A stretch of 37,080 bases of DNA from Amphimedon queenslandica (Eukaryota > Porifera > Demospongiae > Haplosclerida > Niphatidae), in the NCBI RefSeq assembly GCF_000090795.2, contig NW_003546436.1:62378-99457 (forward strand), written 5' to 3'. The notes under the pieces were generated by a model, which saw only the letters and a program-made list of their open reading frames with translations, made no database searches and was not told where the DNA came from. Below are positions 32,697 to 37,080 of the stretch, one piece after another. The position numbers were made by a program, and so were the translations under genes. The stretch's first letter is position 1. Each line of letters opens with the position of its first letter.

Positions 32697-34508
32697 TTAA
32701 TCGTTAGTACATGTCACTAGTGAAAAGTCACATCTTGGCGTCGTCATGTCAACACTATTGATCCATTTCCCAGCTCTGGGTTCGTATATCTCCATATTCT
32801 TATTAATGCCTGTCCCATTGTGACCCCCAGCAGTATAAATGGCCCCGTGTGCCACTGTCACCCCAGGACTATTCCGTTGTACCCTCATATTACCAGCCAG
32901 TGGTGTCCATTGGTCTGTTGTTGCGTCATACACTTCACCAGTCGCCAGGTGATTGATACCGTCGTACCCACCTATTGCGTACAACTGGTTGCCATGGACA
33001 CCCACCCCTGGTCTACTCCTGGGTGTGTTAAGAGGTGACGAGTAGGTCCATTGTGTTGCTCCTGGTGACAATACCTCGACACTAGCTAGTCGTCCATCAT
33101 TATTAGCCCCACCCACTGCATATATTGATCCTTGTAGCATCACTGCTTGACAGTATGACCTAGCTACATTAAGAGATGGTCCGTGCTTCCATTGTCCCGT
33201 GTCTATATTTAGAACCTTGACATCCCTCAGGTGCTCTGCTCCGTTATACCCTCCTATTATGAATATTCTATTTTTATTCAATACTGCACTGGTACCACTC
33301 AAGGGTTGAGCTAGTGAAGGTCCTACAGTCCATTTATTATTCACTGTGTCATAAACATCAATGACTGATAGTCTTCGTCTTTGACCAGTGTAACCACCTA
33401 TTGAGTATATCTTGGAGTTATACAGAACTGAAGATGATTGTGATTTCTTGTGAGGTAGTTTAGCAATGCTGGCCCATTCTTGTGTGCTCGTGTTAAATAC
33501 TTCACAAGTATCAGTGACACTGTGCTCAGTACTTCCTCCTATTGCTATCAGTCTACTGCTACTGGTGATGATGCTGTTACTAGTATCTCTTCCATTTGGT
33601 AGATTTGTGTCGATTTCTTTATGTAAGGCAGAGTTGCTGCTTGTTGCTCGGGTCTCCTGTTGCAATAATTTTAATTTCATTTTAAGTTCGTCTGGATCTA
33701 AGCCACCATGACGAGCAGTGATCAATTTGTGAGTGTTGGTGTGAATTGCTGTCAGGTGACCGTCAGTTGTTCCTTGAGGAGGCGGAATATGCTGACTAAC
33801 CCCTGGCCTGTCTAGTTTCATAGCCCTCCTCTCTACTCCATTGTATTGTGACCATTCTTGTACAGCAATCGTTTCATTTCTTGTATGCCTGATGTTGAGA
33901 GTATCTATAAATTTAGTTAGATCATCATCCGTCATGTTTAAAAAAGAGCTCTCTTTAACTATAAGACTGATGTTATTAGCTGCATACTCAATACATTTAG
34001 ACCCAACCGTCTTATAGTTGTTCTCGTGGCAAAAGAAAAGATAAGGAATGACGTTTGAAACTGATAGAGTTTTTTTCATAAACTTGCAGCAAGATTTCTG
34101 TATCTTGCCCATCCTAAAAACCTGCGATGCATAGCACAACTCGAGTACATTAGTCTCTGATATGCACAATGATGCTGTGTAGAGGAACTCCACTAATACA
34201 CTCACAGCATATGGGTCTAACTTTGTATCAGTGAGCTCAATATATCCATGATCATTGCTGTGGACTAGTTCCATGATGTAAGGTGATCCAGAGGCCAGGA
34301 TGAGTTTGTGTCCAGTGATTGTCCTTCCTTTAAGACTCAGCTCCAAATCACAGAACCTCTGTAGCTGTCTGAGCTCGTTGAATGCTGTAAAGAAGAGGCT
34401 GGGTTGCTGTGGATCAGTGTAAGTGATTGCAGGAGTTCCTGGTCTCCCTACTCCTGGCAATGAAGCTGATGAGCTCCCGCTGGGTATTTGGGTGACTTTA
34501 GATGCCAT
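32697..34508 (-). CDS. BTB-BACK-Kelch protein (KLHL type), intronless
   Basis: A single 603-residue frame. Residues 35-145 form a BTB domain (FCDLELSLKGRTITGHKLIL, LVEFLYTASL), followed by a short BACK-like helical region (CHENNYKTVGSKCIEYAANN), a 90-residue polar linker, and six Kelch blades from about residue 315, marked by IAIGGSTEH, YSIGGYTGQ, FIIGGYNGA, YAVGGANND, YAIGGYDGI and YTAGGHNGT, each with a downstream W. Proteins of this form are substrate adaptors for Cullin-3 ubiquitin ligases. The BACK region is shorter and less typical than in human KLHLs, so I cannot name an orthologue. It is the only long gene here without introns. The start codon lies 219 bp from ALDH7A1; its stop is 56 bp from that of HAUS6. 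Confidence 0.92.
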   Translation of the reverse strand: MASKVTQIPSGSSSASLPGVGRPGTPAITYTDPQQPSLFFTAFNELRQLQRFCDLELSLKGRTITGHKLILASGSPYIMELVHSNDHGYIELTDTKLDPYAVSVLVEFLYTASLCISETNVLELCYASQVFRMGKIQKSCCKFMKKTLSVSNVIPYLFFCHENNYKTVGSKCIEYAANNISLIVKESSFLNMTDDDLTKFIDTLNIRHTRNETIAVQEWSQYNGVERRAMKLDRPGVSQHIPPPQGTTDGHLTAIHTNTHKLITARHGGLDPDELKMKLKLLQQETRATSSNSALHKEIDTNLPNGRDTSNSIITSSSRLIAIGGSTEHSVTDTCEVFNTSTQEWASIAKLPHKKSQSSSVLYNSKIYSIGGYTGQRRRLSVIDVYDTVNNKWTVGPSLAQPLSGTSAVLNKNRIFIIGGYNGAEHLRDVKVLNIDTGQWKHGPSLNVARSYCQAVMLQGSIYAVGGANNDGRLASVEVLSPGATQWTYSSPLNTPRSRPGVGVHGNQLYAIGGYDGINHLATGEVYDATTDQWTPLAGNMRVQRNSPGVTVAHGAIYTAGGHNGTGINKNMEIYEPRAGKWINSVDMTTPRCDFSLVTCTND

Positions 34509-34727
34509 TGCCTCTTTTTCTCTCCCTGGAGTGATTGCTGTTGGCGATGGGACACGTGGTGGGGCCGTGAGATCATCTTTTGGAGTTTTAAAATACCCGG
34601 GAAATAATCATTAGCACTTAGCAAGGCTTGTAGTGTGTGGGCGTTAGTTGAAGGTGCTATGCGCTATAGCTCTAATAATTATTTTTAATTGGATTGGGCG
34701 TGGCTAATCTAACTATTATTGATTATA
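34509..34727. promoter_or_regulatory. Bidirectional promoter region, BTB-Kelch/ALDH7A1
   Basis: 219 bp between divergent start codons, with TGTGGGCGTTAG and GGGCGTGGC boxes. No TATA box was identified. Confidence 0.5.
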
Positions 34728-35230
34728 ATGATAAGGTGCTTTATTTCTTCTTCTCGTTCCGCCTTATTCTCATTTGTAAAGTCCCCATCCTTCACCAATA
34801 AGACCAGATCCATGAGTGCAGCCGCTGGGTATCTCATTAATGATCCCAAATACTCCTGGCTGAAGGAGCTGGGGCTGGAAGAGACTAACAATGGGGTATT
34901 TGATGGCAGGAAATGGACCGGGAATGGAGAGGTACAAGGGATCACGTGATGCATACATTATGTATGTTTAATATTTATTTGTAGTTGATAGTGTCAGAGT
35001 CTCCTGCTACTGGCCGACCAATTGCTTCTGTAAAACAGGTATTAATTTATTTAAATTTTATTAATTATTATTTATTGTTATTATTATTGTCATTTTATTT
35101 TGTTATTATTTTATTATTGTTGTTTTATTTTATTTTCCTATTTTTGGTTGGTCCCCATTTTTCGTTTCTATTTTTCTTCCCTTATGGGCTTTCCCTTTTT
35201 GTCTCTCTTGTCTCTCATTGTGTCTAATTC

Positions 35231-35268
<38 letters not shown>

Positions 35269-37080
35269 GGGTTCATTAGCTGACCTAAACACAGCTGTTG
35301 CTAATGGTACTGAAGCATGGAAGGTCTGGCGAGAGGTGAGTCCTTCATTAAAAGTAGTACCTCCCTCAGTGTCTGACTGTTCGTAGATCCCTGGACCAAA
35401 AAGAGGGGAAATAGTTCGTCAAATAGCACAAGGACTCAGAGAAAAACTGGATCTGCTGGGAAAGCTGGTTTGACCTGTTACACAACTATTATTATTATTA
35501 TTAAATATTGATTATTATTTAGTTGTCGCTAGAGGTTGGTAAGATACACGTCGAAGGAGTTGGAGAAGTCCAAGAATATATTGACATGTGTGACTTTGCT
35601 GTCGGACTCTCTCGTATGATTGGAGGACACATCTTCCCATCAGAGAGTAAGTAATTAAATAAATAAAATAATTAATTAATTAATTAAATTAGGGCCGGGT
35701 CATATGTTAATGGAGCAATGGAATCCATACGGGCTAGTCGGAATCATCACGGCTTTTAACTTTCCTATAGCTGTCTTTGGTTGGAACCAGTCCCTTAGCT
35801 TAGTGTGTGGTAACTGTACTGTATGGTGAGTGGGTGGAGTCTGTTAATAACTAGCCCCACCCATTAATTAGGAAGGGAGCTCCCAGTACTCCGTTAACTC
35901 AGATAGCAGTCAGTAAGATAGTAGAGAGAGTGTTGACAAGTAACGCTATACCAGCTGGAGTCTGTACTAGTGTGTGTGGTGGGTCTGATATCGGAGAGTC
36001 AATGTGTAAAGATAAAAGAATTAATGTACTATCATTTACTGGAAGTACTCAAGTAATATCAATTAATGTTAATAATAATTAATTAATTTATCATAGGTTG
36101 GTCGTAAAGTAGGTGTGATGGTCCAGGAAAGGTTCGGTAAGAGTATACTGGAACTGGGAGGTAACAATGCCATACTGGTTGATGAAACTGCTGACGTGGA
36201 CATGGTCGTCAAATCAGCACTTTTTGCAGCTGTTGGAACAGCAGGACAACGCTGCACAACAACAAGAAGACTGGTAAACAACAACAACAACAATAATAAA
36301 TAATAATAACAATAATAAATAATAATAATAATAATAAATATTAATGATTAATTAATTAATACAGATATTACACGAATCAGTTTATGACGAAATTTTGAAA
36401 AGGTTAATTAAAGCTTATGGACAAGTGAAGATAGGAGATCCATTGGATGGTATAGTTAATTAATAGTTATTAATGGTTATTAATTGCATAGAGGGAGTGT
36501 TGTATGGTCCACTACATAATCAAGCAGCTGTTGATACTTATGTAGCCACAATAAAAGAAATAAAGGAACAAGTAATTAATAATTATAATTACATAACTCA
36601 TTAATTTTTGTTTTAGGGAGGAACTATTGAGTGTGGTGGAAATGTAAGTTTAATTAATAATAATAATAAATAATTAATGAATATTAATTAGGTAATAAAC
36701 AGAGAAGGTTATTATGTTGAGCCTACAATAGTCACTGGCCTACAGCACGACAATGAATTGGTAATGAGGGAAACCTTTGTACCGATACTGTACATATTGA
36801 AATCAACTTCAATTGATGAGTCCATTAAATGGAACAATGAAGTAGAGCAAGGGTTAGCATCATCACTATTCACACAGTCCATTGAAAGGATGGCAAGATG
36901 GATGGGGTAATGCTTTAACCACTACTTGTATCATTAGAATAACTAGTATTACATTATCTGATGCATATACATGGCCTTATGTTGTACATAGCATAAGAAC
37001 ATTAAATGTGGACATTGTTTATTTATTTGTTATAACAATGAAATAATTATTATCCAGGGCTATCACCCTGAGTGAAGCCC
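34728..37080 (+). CDS. ALDH7A1: Antiquitin, alpha-aminoadipic semialdehyde dehydrogenase (3' end outside window)
   Basis: Twelve exons are visible: 34728-34931, 34985-35038, 35270-35335, 35387-35467, 35523-35646, 35693-35825, 35872-36052, 36097-36273, 36365-36449, 36492-36571, 36617-36643, 36692-36906; an intron then runs off the edge. ALDH7A1 oxidises the semialdehyde in lysine breakdown. Diagnostic blocks: [101 protein letters not shown] with the general-base Glu, [13 protein letters not shown] with the catalytic Cys, [11 protein letters not shown] and [14 protein letters not shown]. The first 28 residues look like a mitochondrial presequence; a second Met at 29 begins the conserved part. 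Exon 11 is only 27 bp. The remaining coding part (PKGSDCG onward) is missing. Confidence 0.95.
36950..37015. repeat. Fragment of the 179-bp intronic repeat (ALDH7A1 intron 12)
   Basis: ATTATCTGATGCATATACAT and GGCCTTATGTTGTACATAGC resemble the start of the repeat unit in PIGB intron 3, in the same orientation, with divergence. Confidence 0.6.

Noticed and set aside
37055..37080. Possible exon 13 of ALDH7A1 at the right edge
   Set aside because: No frame after the AG gives the expected PKGSDCG sequence, so the next exon must lie outside the window.

Overview
The window reads as gene-dense animal nuclear DNA, most likely from a demosponge (Amphimedon-like; this is inferred from gene content and architecture, not shown by a marker). 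It is AT-rich. Genes are intron-rich with many introns of 45-80 bp, spacers between genes are often under 110 bp, and the proteins are clearly metazoan orthologues with near full-length matches to human families. I rebuilt the exon chains by checking reading-frame phase across GT-AG boundaries. In nearly every gene the joined exons give an uninterrupted frame of the expected family length.

Layout: a partial Ras-like GTPase (-, 1-570); DET1 (+, 1101-2803); LINS1 (-, 2833-4695); DDX46/Prp5 (+, 4805-8413); PIGBOS1-like microprotein (-, 8487-8675); a disturbed stretch (8776-11875) with a broken duplicate of the PIGB 5' end, a hAT-like MITE and decayed copies of a small membrane-protein gene; intact PIGB (+, 11876-14913); MITE and minisatellite DNA around a candidate small two-span membrane protein gene (+, 15825-17582); a SAM-domain plus histidine-phosphatase fusion (+, 17764-19166); a phytanoyl-CoA-dioxygenase-type oxygenase (-, 19308-20650); HACD3 (+, 20749-22933); SDHAF4 (+, 22991-23311); NCBP1/CBP80 in 26 exons (-, 23375-28069); HAUS6 in 16 exons (+, 28157-32640); an intronless BTB-Kelch gene (-, 32697-34508); and ALDH7A1/antiquitin (+, 34728 to beyond the right edge).

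Most genes are single-copy housekeeping genes with no shared pathway: ubiquitin ligase adaptor, splicing helicase, cap binding, augmin, GPI anchor synthesis, very-long-chain fatty acid synthesis, complex II assembly, lysine catabolism. What links them is organisation. The strands alternate, giving four head-to-head pairs with 87-109 bp between start codons (plus one of 219 bp) and tail-to-tail pairs with 29-73 bp between most stop codons.

Most notable: (i) a PIGBOS1-PIGB head-to-head arrangement matching the human one, here disrupted by a local duplication; (ii) a U12-type AT-AC intron in PIGB and a U12-type GT-AG intron in NCBP1; (iii) a SAM-phosphatase fusion enzyme; (iv) an unrecognised small membrane-protein family with one apparently intact and two decayed copies around PIGB; (v) a roughly 179-bp repeat found in introns of five genes; (vi) a CCACRCCYAC-type motif crowding introns and spacers and apparently also coding for TTPT peptides in three unrelated proteins.
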